From Microbacterium sp. SY138 (GTDB lineage: Bacteria > Actinomycetota > Actinomycetes > Actinomycetales > Microbacteriaceae): a stretch of DNA of 64,000 nucleotides. Each line of letters starts with the position of its first letter. Within the stretch, counting starts at the first letter, position 1. Location: positions 2,170,001 to 2,234,000 of the forward strand of contig NZ_CP155793.1 of assembly GCF_039729145.1 (NCBI RefSeq), written 5' to 3'. Of the stretch, positions 1 through 9,826 are shown piece after piece. Both the position numbers and the translations under genes were made by a program. The notes beneath the pieces are model-generated. The model saw only the letters and a list, made by a program, of their open reading frames with translations. It ran no database searches and was not told where the DNA came from.

Positions 1-1
1 C

Positions 2-394
2 CGAGACCTCGACCTGATGTCATCGTTGCTGCCGGAGGATGTCGCGGAGGCGGCCGTGTTCAACGCGGCGGCGATGGAGCTCGGCGCCACGGTCTGCACG
101 TCACGGGCACCCCGGTGCCCGCTCTGCCCTCTCGCCGGGAGTTGCGCATGGCTGGCAGCGGGCAGGCCGGACACGGGAGACGGACGCCGACGCCAGGCCG
201 CCTATGAAGGGTCCGATCGGCAAGCACGCGGCGCGGTGCTGCGCCTGCTGCGGAGCCGGGATCCGGAGGCCGTCCCGCTCGATGCCGTCCTCCCGGATTG
301 GCCCGACACCGGACAGCGCGAACGAGCGATCGACTCGCTGATCGCCGACGGGCTCGCCGAAGCCGACGGGGCCACCCTGTTCCTGCCCCGCTGA
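2..394 (+). CDS. mutY: A/G-specific adenine glycosylase MutY, C-terminal part (5' end outside the window)
   Basis: MutY removes adenine mispaired with 8-oxoguanine in base-excision repair. Only about 130 C-terminal residues are present and the frame is open to the window edge, so the start lies upstream. The fragment holds the [4Fe-4S] ligand pattern C-X6-C-X2-C-X5-C (CTSRAPRCPLCPLAGSC, around bases 97-147). That pattern is the iron-sulfur loop of the MutY/Nth family, here joined to an Ala-rich stretch typical of MutY. After the cluster come about 75 residues in place of a full NUDIX-like 8-oxoG recognition domain, as in short actinobacterial MutY proteins. It converges on the LuxR-type gene downstream. 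Confidence 0.85.
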   Translation, partial: RDLDLMSSLLPEDVAEAAVFNAAAMELGATVCTSRAPRCPLCPLAGSCAWLAAGRPDTGDGRRRQAAYEGSDRQARGAVLRLLRSRDPEAVPLDAVLPDWPDTGQRERAIDSLIADGLAEADGATLFLPR

Positions 395-433
395 CGGCGC
401 CGCGCGCGACGGCGGATCACGGACGATGACGAC

Positions 434-2512
434 TCAGACGTGTTGATCCGTGCGATGTGCAAGTACCGTCAGCTCGACGCGGCTCCGCACGTCGAGCTTG
501 GTGAAGATCCGGCCGAGGTGGACTTCCACGGTGCGGACCGAAACGTTCAGCTCCTCGCCGATCTCACGGTTCGCTGCACCTCGGACCGCGCGCATCGCCA
601 CTTCCAGCTCCCGGGCGGTGAGCCGGAGCGACCAGGCGGCACGGCATGCCGAGAGCAGGCCCATCGCCGGGACGATGCTCCCCTCTCTGGCCTCGAGTCG
701 GTCCAGCCTCCCGCGCACCGACTTCGCCCATGCCGTCGCGCCGGAGAGCTCGAACAGTCGTTCGGCATACTGCAGATGGATCCTCGCGGCCGAGTGATCG
801 TCGCGGATCGCATGCCGGCTTCCGAGCATCATCTCCACGCGCGCCCGCTCGAACGGCGAACGCAACGTTCGCGCGATCTCCGCGACCTCGTCGCCGTCCG
901 CACGCCATCGCCCGTCCGCCGCCGTCGCGATGCGTGTCCGCAGCTGCTGCGCCAGCGCGATCTCCGGAGGCTCGAGAGACGCGGCCGCCAACGGGACACC
1001 GGGAGAAGGCGAGGCAAGCTCGTCCAGACCCGGCACGGTCATCGTCGTCTGCGGGGCGCCGAGATCGGACCAGAGCCGGACCGTGGCTGCGGCATCGTCG
1101 AAGGAGCCGGTGAGGAAGGACCGGACACCACGGTCCACGAGCAGATCCATCTTCGCGCCAGGCGGAAGGGTGAGCGTGAGCGACCGGGCGAACGGGCCGA
1201 GTTCGCCGTGCACCGCCAGATCGAGGCGTCGGGCGAGGACGACTCCGAGCCCGGCGAGGGGCAGCGCGATGGGAAGGGTGAGCGCCGCCTGGATCAGCCT
1301 GTCCCGCGCGATACCGATGTCACCTCGCCACGCGAGCAGGAGGACCTCGACGACCGACCGATACGCATGGACGACCGGGCTGTGCTCGTAGCCCGGCACG
1401 AAAGGATCAGAACCGCCGGACGGCGTCGATTCATCGACGACGAGCAGACGCAGCCCCAGATCGATGTCTCCCTCGACCGCGGCGCGCAGAGTTCGGAGCA
1501 TCCCCCCGCTCACCGAGCTCGACTCCGTCACCATGTCGGCATCGCGATCTCCGGCCATGAGCCACCCCAGCGCGACGACCGGATCCCTCAGCTCCTGCTC
1601 GGCACCGATCCGCACGGCACCGTCGCGGAGGGCATCGAGCCACAGGCGCATCCCCCGCCGGTCTCCTCGCTCGGCGCAGAGGATGGCGGCGAGAGCGGCT
1701 GCTCTGGTCCAATGACGCCAATCGCTCTCGTCGGCGGATCCCGGCCGCACGGTGGTCGGATCGATCCCGGGAACAGCCCCCTGCACGAAGGTCTGCGCCA
1801 CGATCAGAGCCCCGAGCCCCGCCCACCTGTGTCGTTCACCGCTGTGCGGATACAGCGTCCCCAACCAGGCGGCGGCCTCCACCGCGAACCCGGCACCGAC
1901 CGCCGACGCCCCGGCCACGAGCCGCGCCTCGTCCTGATCCTCGCCGACTGCATGTTCTGCCGCCTCACGCGCCAGCATCAGTGCACGCTCCGGATGTCCG
2001 GCTTCGCTCAGCTGCCGCGCGATGAGGGTGAGCTCCCGTGCGGTCGACGGGTCGCCCTCGAGAGATGCCCGAGCCCGGTGCCAGTCCGCGCTCATCGGGT
2101 CACCACGATCGAGGAAGACCGCACTCAGACGCTCATGGACCAGCGCGGTCCCGGCAGTGCAGGTCGTCGCCCGCACCCAGATCGAGAGTCGGGCGTCGAC
2201 GAAACGCACGCGGCCGGCGTGCAGGGTCACGTGATCGCCGACGGCGGCAGCGGCGATCTCGGTCGCCGTGCGCCCGTCGAACTCCAGGAGCGGACCCAAC
2301 GAATCGTCCAAGCAGACCGCGAGCGCGAGGAGGAGCTGACGATCCCGCTCGTCGAGCAGCAGTCCCTCGAACCTGCGTGAGATCGCCGCGACCAGGGGCA
2401 ACGGCGACGGCAACGGTCGGAGCCCATGGCGTTGGTGCGGAGTCAACCGCTCGACGACCGCGCGGATCGTGGCAGCGTCGGCATCCAGATCGCCGGCCAA
2501 CCGGGCGAGCAC
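434..2512 (-). CDS. LuxR-type regulator resembling LAL (large ATP-binding) family, lacking the N-terminal ATPase core
   Basis: A transcription regulator of 692 residues from a GTG start. The last 60 residues form a clear LuxR/GerE helix-turn-helix (LTARELEVAMRAVRG, then NREIGEELNVSVRTVEVHL). The middle is helical and TPR-like, as in MalT/LAL proteins. The N-terminus begins near the point where LAL proteins leave the ATPase module (the TPHQRHGLRPLPSPLPL stretch matches the linker after it), and I see no Walker A or B motif. The same frame stays open and coding-like up to the rbfA stop codon at 2677, but it holds no ATG, GTG or TTG there. The start is therefore uncertain, and truncation is possible. 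No function or target can be assigned. Confidence 0.7.
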   Translation of the reverse strand: MLARLAGDLDADAATIRAVVERLTPHQRHGLRPLPSPLPLVAAISRRFEGLLLDERDRQLLLALAVCLDDSLGPLLEFDGRTATEIAAAAVGDHVTLHAGRVRFVDARLSIWVRATTCTAGTALVHERLSAVFLDRGDPMSADWHRARASLEGDPSTARELTLIARQLSEAGHPERALMLAREAAEHAVGEDQDEARLVAGASAVGAGFAVEAAAWLGTLYPHSGERHRWAGLGALIVAQTFVQGAVPGIDPTTVRPGSADESDWRHWTRAAALAAILCAERGDRRGMRLWLDALRDGAVRIGAEQELRDPVVALGWLMAGDRDADMVTESSSVSGGMLRTLRAAVEGDIDLGLRLLVVDESTPSGGSDPFVPGYEHSPVVHAYRSVVEVLLLAWRGDIGIARDRLIQAALTLPIALPLAGLGVVLARRLDLAVHGELGPFARSLTLTLPPGAKMDLLVDRGVRSFLTGSFDDAAATVRLWSDLGAPQTTMTVPGLDELASPSPGVPLAAASLEPPEIALAQQLRTRIATAADGRWRADGDEVAEIARTLRSPFERARVEMMLGSRHAIRDDHSAARIHLQYAERLFELSGATAWAKSVRGRLDRLEAREGSIVPAMGLLSACRAAWSLRLTARELEVAMRAVRGAANREIGEELNVSVRTVEVHLGRIFTKLDVRSRVELTVLAHRTDQHV

Positions 2513-2674
2513 ATGTGGAGCACAGCCGAGATCCTGCGCGAGCAGTTCTTCCAGGAGGAGACCGACGGCGGCGGGCGCGATGAACGGCCCCCCAGACGTG
2601 CCCGTACCCTCGATGCCGTTCCCCCTCAGCTTCGCGGGAGCCGGTCCCGCGAAGCCGAGCGTATCAAACGGCGC

Positions 2675-3100
2675 TCACTCCGCGTCGTCGTCCGTACGGT
2701 AGGGGTCCGCGTCACCGGCATGGGATGCCGACGAGGCGAGCTTGGCGACGTCGGCATCACGCTGCTGCGCCTCACGGAGCAGCGCCCCGATGTGGTCGGC
2801 GTTCTCCGGAAGCGCGTCGGGGATGAACTCGAGCGTCGGAACCAGTCGAGTGCTCAGCTGCCGTCCGACCTCGCTACGCAGCATTCCGGTCGCCGAGGTG
2901 AGCGCCGCACCACTGGAGATGCGCTCCTCCTCGGTCCCCAGCACCGTGTAGAACACCGATGCATGCTGAAGGTCTCCGCTCACGCGGACATCCGTGATGG
3001 TGACGAAGCCGAGGCGCGGGTCTCGCAGCCCCTTCTCCAGCCGTTCGGCGAGGATCACGCGGATCCGATCCGCGAGACGGGCCTGTCTTTCGCCTGCCAT
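2675..3100 (-). CDS. rbfA: 30S ribosome-binding factor A
   Basis: RbfA binds the 30S subunit late in assembly and assists 16S rRNA 5'-end maturation and cold adaptation. The 141-residue protein has the family's KH-like core, including the RLADRIRVILAERLEKGLRD start and the DPRLGFVTITDVRVSGDL segment, then a short acidic tail (YRTDDDAE). The ATG is preceded by a good AGGGAGAG ribosome-binding site. It follows infB, as in most bacteria, after a 94-base gap containing a strong hairpin. truB, the usual next gene, is absent; a LuxR-type gene lies there instead. Confidence 0.95.
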   Translation of the reverse strand: MAGERQARLADRIRVILAERLEKGLRDPRLGFVTITDVRVSGDLQHASVFYTVLGTEEERISSGAALTSATGMLRSEVGRQLSTRLVPTLEFIPDALPENADHIGALLREAQQRDADVAKLASSASHAGDADPYRTDDDAE

Positions 3101-3127
3101 TATTCTCTCCCTGTCCAGGAACCCTCA

Positions 3128-3176
3128 GGGCGTCCCCCGTCTCCGTGCTCGGAAGGAGCAGGAGAGGGAGACGCCC
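3128..3176 (-). terminator. Hairpin in the infB-rbfA gap
   Basis: Arms GGGCGTC (3128-3134) and GACGCCC (3170-3176) pair, and inside them CCC/GGG and TCTCC/GGAGA pair with one bulge. There is no T-tract. It could end or attenuate transcription after infB, or act as an mRNA-processing or stability element before rbfA. Confidence 0.5.
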
Positions 3177-3194
3177 GAAGGTGTTTCGAAGTGA

Positions 3195-5936
3195 TCAGCC
3201 GCGAGGCTTCTCGACGAGCTCGGTCGTCTCGATCTCATCGCCGATCTGGATGTCGTTGTACTTGCCGAGGCCGATACCGGCCTCGTAGTCCGTGCGGACC
3301 TCGGTGACATCGTCCTTGAAGCGACGCAGCGACTCGATGGCGAGACCATCGGCCAGCACGACACCGTCGCGGATGACGCGAGCCTTGGCGTTTCGCGTGA
3401 TCGTTCCCGACCGCACGATGACACCGGCGATGTTGCCGAACTTCGAGGAGCGGAACACCTCGCGGATCTCGGCGACACCCGACTGGACCTCTTCGTACTC
3501 CGGCTTGAGCATGCCCTTGAGCGAGCTCTCGATCTCGTCGATCGCGTTGTAGATGACGGAGTAGAAACGGATGTCCACGCCTTCACGGGCGGCACGCTCA
3601 CGCGCCTTCGTGTCGGGACGGACGTTGAAGCCCACGATGATCGCGTTGTCGATCGTCGCCAGGTTCACGTCGGACTCGGTGATGGCACCCACACCGCGGT
3701 GGATGATGCGCAGCTGCACCGAGTCGTCGACCTCGATCTTGAGGAGCGACTCCTCAAGTGCCTCGACGGCACCGGAGACGTCACCCTTGATGATGAGGTT
3801 GAGCGACTCGACCTTGCCCTCTTCGAGCGCACGGGTGAAGTCCTCGAGCGAGATGCGCTTGCGGGCCTTGGCCAGCTGGGCGTTGCGCTCGACCGCTTCA
3901 CGCTTCTCAGCGATCTGGCGGGCCATGCGGTCTTCCTCGGTGACGATGAAGACGTCGCCGGCACGCGGCACGGAGTTCAGACCCTGCACCTGTACCGGAC
4001 GCGACGGGAAGGCCTCGAGGACCTGCTCGCCGTTCTCGTCCGCCATCGCACGCACACGGCCGTACGCCGTGCCCGCGACGATCGCATCACCGATCCGGAG
4101 CGTTCCGGACTGGATGAGCACCGTGGCGACCGAACCGCGGCCCTTGTCGAGCTTCGCCTCGATGGCGACACCACGAGCGGCCTTGTTCGGGTTGGCGGTC
4201 AGGTCGAGACCGGCGTCGGCGGTGAGCAGCACGGCGTCCAGGAGTTCCTGGATGCCGGTGCCCGCACGAGCCGAGACGTCGACGAACATGACGTCTCCAC
4301 CGAACTCCTCGGCGACCAGCCCGTACTCGGTCAGCTGCTGACGCACCTTCGAAGGGTTGGCGTCGGGCTTGTCGACCTTGTTCACCGCGACCACGATCGG
4401 CACGTTCGCCGCCTGGGCGTGGTTCAGCGCCTCGACCGTCTGCGGCATGATGCCGTCGTCGGCCGCGACCACGAGGATCGCGAGGTCGGTGACCTGCGCA
4501 CCACGAGCACGCATGGCGGTGAACGCCTCGTGACCCGGGGTGTCGATGAACGTGATGGCGCGCTCGATGCCCTCGTGCTCGGTCCACACCTGGTAGGCAC
4601 CGATGTGCTGGGTGATGCCACCGGCTTCACCCTCGATCACATTGGTCTGACGGATCGCGTCGAGCAGTCGCGTCTTACCGTGGTCGACGTGACCCATGAC
4701 GGTGACCACCGGCGGACGGATCTCGAGGTCGTCTTCGCTCTCGGCCTCCAGCTCGGCCTCCAGGTCGAGGCCGAAGCCCTCGAGGAGCTCCTTGTCCTCG
4801 TCCTCGGGCGAGACCATCTGGATCTTGTAGCCGAGCTCAGCACCCAGGACCTCGAACGTCGCCTCATCGAGGGACTCGGTGGCCGTGGCCATCTCACCCA
4901 GGTTGAAGAGGATGGTGACGAGGGTTCCGGGCTGGACCGTGTAGCCGGTCAGCGTCTCGATCTTGTCGGCGAAGTCCGCGATCGATGCGCCGCGGCGCAT
5001 GCGGATGATCTCTCCGTTACCGCGGGTGACGTTGACGCCACCGACGACCGGAGCACTCCGCATCTCGAACTCTTGCCGCTTCGCCCGCCGCGACTTGCGC
5101 TGCTTGCTCTTGCCGCCGCCCTTGCCGAAGGCACCTGCGGTACCACCGCCGGGACCACGGCCGCGACCGCCACCGCCACCGGGACGACCGGCGAAACCGC
5201 CGCCGCCGGGGCGTGCTCCAGGACCGCCGGCACCGCCGGGTCCGCCGGCACCGCCGGGACGACCGGGGCCGCCGGGACGCTGCTGGAACGGAGCACCGGG
5301 ACGACCGCCCTGGCCACCGCGCGGTGCACCGGGACGAGGCGAGCCGGGACGAGGGGCACCCGGACGGGGTGCGCCGGGACGCGGAGCCTGCGGACGCGGG
5401 ATGTTGCCCGGCGTCGGACGCTGGCCCATGCCCTGAGCCGACGCGAACGGGTTGTTACCCGGACGCGGACCGGCCGGACGCTGGCCCATGCCCTGCGCCG
5501 ACGAGAAGGGGTTGTTACCCGGACGCGGAGCACCGGGAGTCGGCGCGCCGCTCTCGGCCGGCTTCGCCGCATCGGATGCGGCGGGAGCCTCTGCCGCGGG
5601 GGCAGGGGCGGGAGCCGGCGCAGCGGGTGCGGGGGCCGGAGCTTCCGGGGCAGGCTTCGGACCGGGCTTGGGGCCCGGGGTCGGTGCCGGCTTGGCACCG
5701 GGCTTCGCAGCTGCAGGCTTCGCAGCCGCGGGCTTCGCCGCGGGAGCGGCGTCAGCGGAGCCCTTGAGCGAGCCATCGGCCTCGATCGCCGCGCGCAGCT
5801 TGCGCGCAACGGGCGGTTCGATGGTCGAGGACGGGCTCTTCACGAACTCGCCGAGCTCCTTGAGCTTCGCAAGTGCGATCTTGCTGTCGACGCCGAGTTC
5901 GGCGGCGATCTCGTGTACGCGTGGTTTACCAGCCAC
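3195..5936 (-). CDS. infB: Translation initiation factor IF-2
   Basis: A GTPase that places initiator fMet-tRNA on the 30S subunit and promotes subunit joining. The protein has 913 residues. An IF2N domain (1-50) is followed by about 230 residues of low-complexity Ala/Pro then Gly/Arg/Pro sequence, then a basic [13 protein letters not shown] patch and a second IF2N-like domain (about 295-370). The G domain follows with G1 GHVDHGKT (415-422), G3 DTPGHE (465-470) and G4 NKVD (519-522), then domains II-IV. The linker carries a two-copy repeat with core [17 protein letters not shown]. The GTG start sits behind an AGGAGA site. It is downstream of ylxR. Confidence 0.97.
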   Translation of the reverse strand: MAGKPRVHEIAAELGVDSKIALAKLKELGEFVKSPSSTIEPPVARKLRAAIEADGSLKGSADAAPAAKPAAAKPAAAKPGAKPAPTPGPKPGPKPAPEAPAPAPAAPAPAPAPAAEAPAASDAAKPAESGAPTPGAPRPGNNPFSSAQGMGQRPAGPRPGNNPFASAQGMGQRPTPGNIPRPQAPRPGAPRPGAPRPGSPRPGAPRGGQGGRPGAPFQQRPGGPGRPGGAGGPGGAGGPGARPGGGGFAGRPGGGGGRGRGPGGGTAGAFGKGGGKSKQRKSRRAKRQEFEMRSAPVVGGVNVTRGNGEIIRMRRGASIADFADKIETLTGYTVQPGTLVTILFNLGEMATATESLDEATFEVLGAELGYKIQMVSPEDEDKELLEGFGLDLEAELEAESEDDLEIRPPVVTVMGHVDHGKTRLLDAIRQTNVIEGEAGGITQHIGAYQVWTEHEGIERAITFIDTPGHEAFTAMRARGAQVTDLAILVVAADDGIMPQTVEALNHAQAANVPIVVAVNKVDKPDANPSKVRQQLTEYGLVAEEFGGDVMFVDVSARAGTGIQELLDAVLLTADAGLDLTANPNKAARGVAIEAKLDKGRGSVATVLIQSGTLRIGDAIVAGTAYGRVRAMADENGEQVLEAFPSRPVQVQGLNSVPRAGDVFIVTEEDRMARQIAEKREAVERNAQLAKARKRISLEDFTRALEEGKVESLNLIIKGDVSGAVEALEESLLKIEVDDSVQLRIIHRGVGAITESDVNLATIDNAIIVGFNVRPDTKARERAAREGVDIRFYSVIYNAIDEIESSLKGMLKPEYEEVQSGVAEIREVFRSSKFGNIAGVIVRSGTITRNAKARVIRDGVVLADGLAIESLRRFKDDVTEVRTDYEAGIGLGKYNDIQIGDEIETTELVEKPRG

Positions 5937-6030
5937 AATTCTCCTGTCTGAGTCGGTCCACCCAGACAGGGCAGACCACTAGTCGCGGACGGGTCTCATT
6001 TCGAGCCGTTCACTTTGTTTCCATAGCTGT

Positions 6031-6285
6031 TCAGCCTTTGTTTCTTGGTGGGTGCTGTTCGAAGGTCCGTGTGTCCAGCTGAGTGGTCACACGCAGTGCC
6101 CGTCCGAAAGCTCGCCGCCGCAGAGCGGCCGCCATGCATTCAGCTGTCGGATGCACCCACGCGCCACGCCCCGGCAGGACAGCACGCTCATCGGGGATGA
6201 GGGTGTCGTTCTGGGCCACCACCCGGAGAAGGGCGGAGCGGGGAGCACGCGTGCGACAACCGACGCACGTTCGTACGGGTTCCAT
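6031..6285 (-). CDS. ylxR: YlxR family RNA-binding protein (DUF448)
   Basis: A small basic protein of the nusA-infB operon, of a family that binds nucleic acid and has been linked to nucleoid and RNase P function in other bacteria. The start MEPVRTCVGCR carries the hallmark CVGCR motif, followed by the GRGAWVH segment typical of the family. The ATG at 6285 was chosen because the protein then begins right before the conserved motif and an AGGTG-like site precedes it. A GTG six codons upstream (6303) is possible. It lies between nusA and infB. Confidence 0.9.
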   Translation of the reverse strand: MEPVRTCVGCRTRAPRSALLRVVAQNDTLIPDERAVLPGRGAWVHPTAECMAAALRRRAFGRALRVTTQLDTRTFEQHPPRNKG

Positions 6286-6347
6286 CTTACACCTGCGTTT
6301 CACCCCACCTCGCCCGCTCCCGGGCGCGGCGGAAGGCCGAAGCCGTG

Positions 6348-7331
6348 TCAGTCGAGGACGCTGTCCGGCTGGATGTCGATCTTCGCGCCGGTGAGCTTGG
6401 CGGCCAGACGAGCGTTCTGACCTTCCTTACCGATCGCCAGCGACAGCTGGTAATCGGGCACCAGGGCACGGACGGCCTTGGTGCTGGCGTCGAGCACGAA
6501 AGAGCTCGTCACCTTGGCCGGTGAGAGCGCGTGCGCCACGAAGGTCGGCAGATCGGCGTCGTAGTCGACGATGTCGATCTTCTCGCCCGCGAGTTCCTCG
6601 GTCACGGCGCGCACGCGACGCCCGAGCTCGCCGATGCAGGCACCCTTGGCGTTGATCGACGGGTCGTTCGCCTTCACCGCGATCTTCGTGCGGTGACCGG
6701 CCTCGCGGGCCAGGGCGACGATCTCGACCAGACCGGCAGCGATCTCGGGCACTTCGAGGGCGAAGAGCTTGCGGACCAGGCCGGGGTGCGTGCGCGAGAC
6801 CGTGATCTGCGGCCCCTTGAGACCCTTGGCGACACTGGTGACATACACGCGCAGACGCGAGCCGTGCGTGTACTCCTCGCCGGGAACCTGCTCCTCCGGC
6901 GGCAGGATCGCCTCGACGGCTCCGAGATCGACGTGGATCATGCGGGGGTTCGGGCCCTGCTGGATCACACCGGCGACGATGTCGCCCTCTTTGTCCTTGA
7001 AGTCACCGAGCACGACGTCGTCCGCGATGTCGCGCAGACGCTGGCTGATGACCTGCTTGGCCGCGAACGCCGCGATACGCCCGAAGTCGTCCGGCGTGGC
7101 GTCTTCCTCGCCGATGATCGCGCCCTCTTCGTCCTTGACGACCTGCAGCACGGCGACGTGGCCGGTCTTGCGGTCGAGATCCACGCGGACGCCCTCGGGA
7201 GTGACGCCGTCGGCGGAGACGTGCTTGGAGTACGCGGTCAGGATCGCCTGTTCGATGATCGCGACGAGCTCATCGAAGGGGATCGCCTTCTCCTTCTCGA
7301 TCCCTCGCAGCAGACTCAGTTCGATGTCCAT
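6348..7331 (-). CDS. nusA: Transcription termination/antitermination factor NusA
   Basis: NusA binds RNA polymerase and nascent RNA and tunes pausing, termination and antitermination. The 327-residue protein has the N-terminal polymerase-binding domain (about 1-105), an S1 domain (about 110-180), and two KH domains (GACIGELGRRV at 230-240, GKEGQNARLA at 301-310). It ends there, without the C-terminal acidic repeats of enterobacterial NusA, which is normal for actinobacteria. ATG at 7331 follows an AGAGAGG site; the frame is open far upstream but that part is not coding. rimP, which usually precedes nusA, is missing: the upstream gene is a divergent amine oxidase. Confidence 0.96.
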   Translation of the reverse strand: MDIELSLLRGIEKEKAIPFDELVAIIEQAILTAYSKHVSADGVTPEGVRVDLDRKTGHVAVLQVVKDEEGAIIGEEDATPDDFGRIAAFAAKQVISQRLRDIADDVVLGDFKDKEGDIVAGVIQQGPNPRMIHVDLGAVEAILPPEEQVPGEEYTHGSRLRVYVTSVAKGLKGPQITVSRTHPGLVRKLFALEVPEIAAGLVEIVALAREAGHRTKIAVKANDPSINAKGACIGELGRRVRAVTEELAGEKIDIVDYDADLPTFVAHALSPAKVTSSFVLDASTKAVRALVPDYQLSLAIGKEGQNARLAAKLTGAKIDIQPDSVLD

Positions 7332-7461
7332 GACGGCCTCTCTATTCAGCTCTCGTCGCGCCTGTTCGCACGCGCGACATCCGTACCACGATACCCTGTG
7401 CCCACCGGCCCTCGCACGGCGGCGGCGGTGTCGGGATCCGGAGCCGCTCGAGGAGGAGCAC
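7332..7461. promoter_or_regulatory. Divergent promoter region of nusA and the amine oxidase
   Basis: 130 bases between two divergent starts, so both promoters must lie here. I see no convincing pair of -35/-10 boxes. Since rimP is absent, this region drives the nusA-ylxR-infB-rbfA operon. Confidence 0.5.
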
Positions 7462-8817
7462 GTGAGCACATTCGACACGATCGTGATCGGCGCGGGGATG
7501 TCGGGGCTCACGAGCGCCCGCATGCTCGCCGACGCGGGCCGGAGTGTCGTCGTCCTCGAAGGACGTGACCGCATCGGGGGCCGGATGCACACCGACCGAA
7601 GTGCCGGATTCTCCGTCGATCTCGGTGCATCGTGGATCCACGGCATCGAGGACTCGCCGCTGTGGAGCCTCGTCCACGCGCTCAGGATCCCGGCGATCGA
7701 GTACACGGTGGGCAGCTTCCAGGTGGGTGGTCGACCGATCGAGAACTTCGATGGCACGGGTCGTCCCATGGACGAGGCAGCCACCTCGCGATGGGTCGCC
7801 GACGTCGAACTCGCCGACCGTCTTCTCGTCGAGGAGATCGCCGCGTCCTCCTCCGGCGACACCTATCTCGATGTCACCGAACGCGCTCTCGACCGGTCGG
7901 GGCTGTCGCCCGAGCGCATCGACGACATCCGCGAGTTCTTCCGCCATCGGGTCGAGGAGCAGTGCGGCGCGTGGATCGGCGACCTCGACGCGCACGGTCT
8001 CGACGAGGATGCGATCTACGGAGACGAGGTGATCTTCCCTCGCGGGTACGACGAGCTGCCGCGGCGCATCGGGGCCGGCCTCGACGTGCGGCTGAAGACC
8101 GTCGTGACCCGGGTGACCCGCTCGGCGGACGGAGTCGTCGTGCACGCGGGCGGCACCGAGTACCGCGCAGACCGGGCGATCGTCACCGTGCCGCTCGGCG
8201 TGCTCAAAGCCGGGACGATCACCTTCGAACCGGCTTTACCGGATGCGGTCGCCGGTCCCGTCTCACGGCTGGGGATGGGCGTCTTCAACAAGGTGTTCGT
8301 CCAATTCCCCGAGCGGTTCTGGAACGAGGAGAGCTATGTGATCCGCGCGCTCGGCGAGGCGGGCGAGCACTGGCATTCCTGGTACGACGTCTCCGCCGTC
8401 AGCGGCATCCCCACCCTGCTGACCTTTGCCGCCGGGCCGTTCGGCCGCCGGATGCAGAACCGTCCGGACGACGAGATCGTCGCCGACGCGGTCAGCGCGC
8501 TGCGTCTCCTCTACGGGGACGCCGTCGGCGAGCCACTCGCTCACTGGGTCACCCGCTGGGGTGAGGACGAGTTCTCGAACGGCTCCTACTCGCACCTCGC
8601 GCTGGGCTCGACGCATCACGATCATGACGCGCTGGCGGGACCCGTCGACGGCGTTCTGCATTTCGCCGGCGAGGCCACCTGGGGTGACGAGCCGGCGACG
8701 GTCGGCGCGGCGTTCTACTCCGGGCACAGGGCCGCGGAGCGCATCCTCGATCGGCCGGTCGACCTCGCGGACTTCGCCGCCCGTATCACCGCGCGGGAGC
8801 AGACGGAAGTGCGTTGA
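7462..8817 (+). CDS. Flavin monoamine oxidase family FAD-dependent oxidoreductase
   Basis: Probably oxidises an amine with FAD and releases aldehyde, ammonia and hydrogen peroxide; the substrate is unknown. The 451-residue protein opens with the FAD-binding GAGMSG (10-15), has the RIGGRMHT motif of amine oxidases near residue 37, and ends with the C-terminal FAD segment LHFAGEATWGDEPATVG. The GTG start is preceded by a strong AGGAGGA site at 7451. It has no signal peptide, so it is likely cytoplasmic. Its 3' end overlaps the convergent LOG-family gene by 32 bases. Confidence 0.88.
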   Translation: MSTFDTIVIGAGMSGLTSARMLADAGRSVVVLEGRDRIGGRMHTDRSAGFSVDLGASWIHGIEDSPLWSLVHALRIPAIEYTVGSFQVGGRPIENFDGTGRPMDEAATSRWVADVELADRLLVEEIAASSSGDTYLDVTERALDRSGLSPERIDDIREFFRHRVEEQCGAWIGDLDAHGLDEDAIYGDEVIFPRGYDELPRRIGAGLDVRLKTVVTRVTRSADGVVVHAGGTEYRADRAIVTVPLGVLKAGTITFEPALPDAVAGPVSRLGMGVFNKVFVQFPERFWNEESYVIRALGEAGEHWHSWYDVSAVSGIPTLLTFAAGPFGRRMQNRPDDEIVADAVSALRLLYGDAVGEPLAHWVTRWGEDEFSNGSYSHLALGSTHHDHDALAGPVDGVLHFAGEATWGDEPATVGAAFYSGHRAAERILDRPVDLADFAARITAREQTEVR

Positions 8818-9826
8818 TCGCACCGATCAGCCGGAACAGGTTGCCCACCTGGCGCTGATCCAGGTGCAGGATCAGACGCGGCAGGTCGAGGTTGTCGTCG
8901 TCGGCCACCTCCGGCGGCCGCGGCGTCGTCCGCTCGATCCGTCCCGACGAGAGCATCGAGGCGAACTGCTCGTTGAGCGTCTCGATCTCGGCATCCGTCG
9001 GCTCGGCCCGCAGACGCAGCACCAGCGCGTCGCCGACCCATCGCAGCGAGTCGTAGTTGTGCCAGAACCCGGTGATCTCCGCCCGGGCCGCGTCGACCGA
9101 ATCGGTGATGACGACGCGGTCGAAGTCGCCCTCCGAGATGACGCCGGTCGGGGCGAGGTGGTCGTCGATGAAGCTCCGCAGCCCCTGCCAGAAGGTGCCG
9201 CCCGGCTCGTCGAGGAGCACGATGGGCGTCGGCTCCGCCTTCCCCGTCTGCTGCAGCGTGAGCAGCTCGAACATCTCGTCGAGCGTGCCGAAGCCGCCAG
9301 GGAGGCAGATGAATCCGAGCGATTCCTTGATGAGCATGAGCTTGCGGGTGAAGAAGTACTTCATCGCGACCACGTGGTCCTGGCCCGCGACGAAGCCGTT
9401 GGGCTTCTCCTCGAAGGGCAGGCGGATGGAGACCCCCAGGGAGAGCGCGGGGCCCGCGCCCTCGGAAGCCGCCTGCATGATGCCGGGGCCGGCTCCCGTG
9501 ACGACCATCCAGCCGTCGCCGGCCAGTGCGGCGGCGACGTCGCGGGCGGTGAGGTAGAGCGGATCGTCCTGCCGGGTTCGGGCCGACCCGAACACCGTCA
9601 CCTTGGGGACTCCCCGGAACGGCGCGAACAGGCGGAACGCGTCACGCATCTCGGCCAACGCCGCCGAGGCGATCTTCAGGTCGAGCCGATCGGCGCCGTC
9701 CTCGCCGAGCAGGATCGCGGTGCGCAGCATCCGCATCACGAGCCTGCGGTCGGTATGCACTCCCGCATCGTCGAGGACGGCGTTGATCTCGGAGCTGAGG
9801 GCTTCGGGGAGGGGTGCGTCGATCAT
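8786..9826 (-). CDS. LOG family protein (TIGR00730-like, predicted nucleotide phosphoribohydrolase)
   Basis: Members of the LOG family cleave nucleoside 5'-monophosphates (cytokinin ribotides in plants and some actinobacteria) at the N-glycosidic bond. The 346-residue protein has the Rossmann-type GSAR (80-83) and GAGPGIM (111-117) motifs and the diagnostic PGGFGTLDE (176-184), with RKLML just before it. N- and C-terminal extensions of about 70 residues make it longer than minimal LOG proteins. Whether it acts on cytokinins or is a housekeeping AMP/GMP hydrolase cannot be told from sequence. Confidence 0.85.
   Translation of the reverse strand: MIDAPLPEALSSEINAVLDDAGVHTDRRLVMRMLRTAILLGEDGADRLDLKIASAALAEMRDAFRLFAPFRGVPKVTVFGSARTRQDDPLYLTARDVAAALAGDGWMVVTGAGPGIMQAASEGAGPALSLGVSIRLPFEEKPNGFVAGQDHVVAMKYFFTRKLMLIKESLGFICLPGGFGTLDEMFELLTLQQTGKAEPTPIVLLDEPGGTFWQGLRSFIDDHLAPTGVISEGDFDRVVITDSVDAARAEITGFWHNYDSLRWVGDALVLRLRAEPTDAEIETLNEQFASMLSSGRIERTTPRPPEVADDDNLDLPRLILHLDQRQVGNLFRLIGAINALPSAPAR

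Noticed and set aside
440..2380. A 646-codon open frame on the plus strand opposite the LuxR-type gene
   Set aside because: Arg/Pro/Asp-rich composition without family motifs; it mirrors the third-position GC of the real gene on the other strand.
7332..7862. N-terminal extension of NusA
   Set aside because: The frame is open but antisense to the amine oxidase gene; NusA starts at the conserved MDIELSLLRGIEKE behind an AGAGAGG site.
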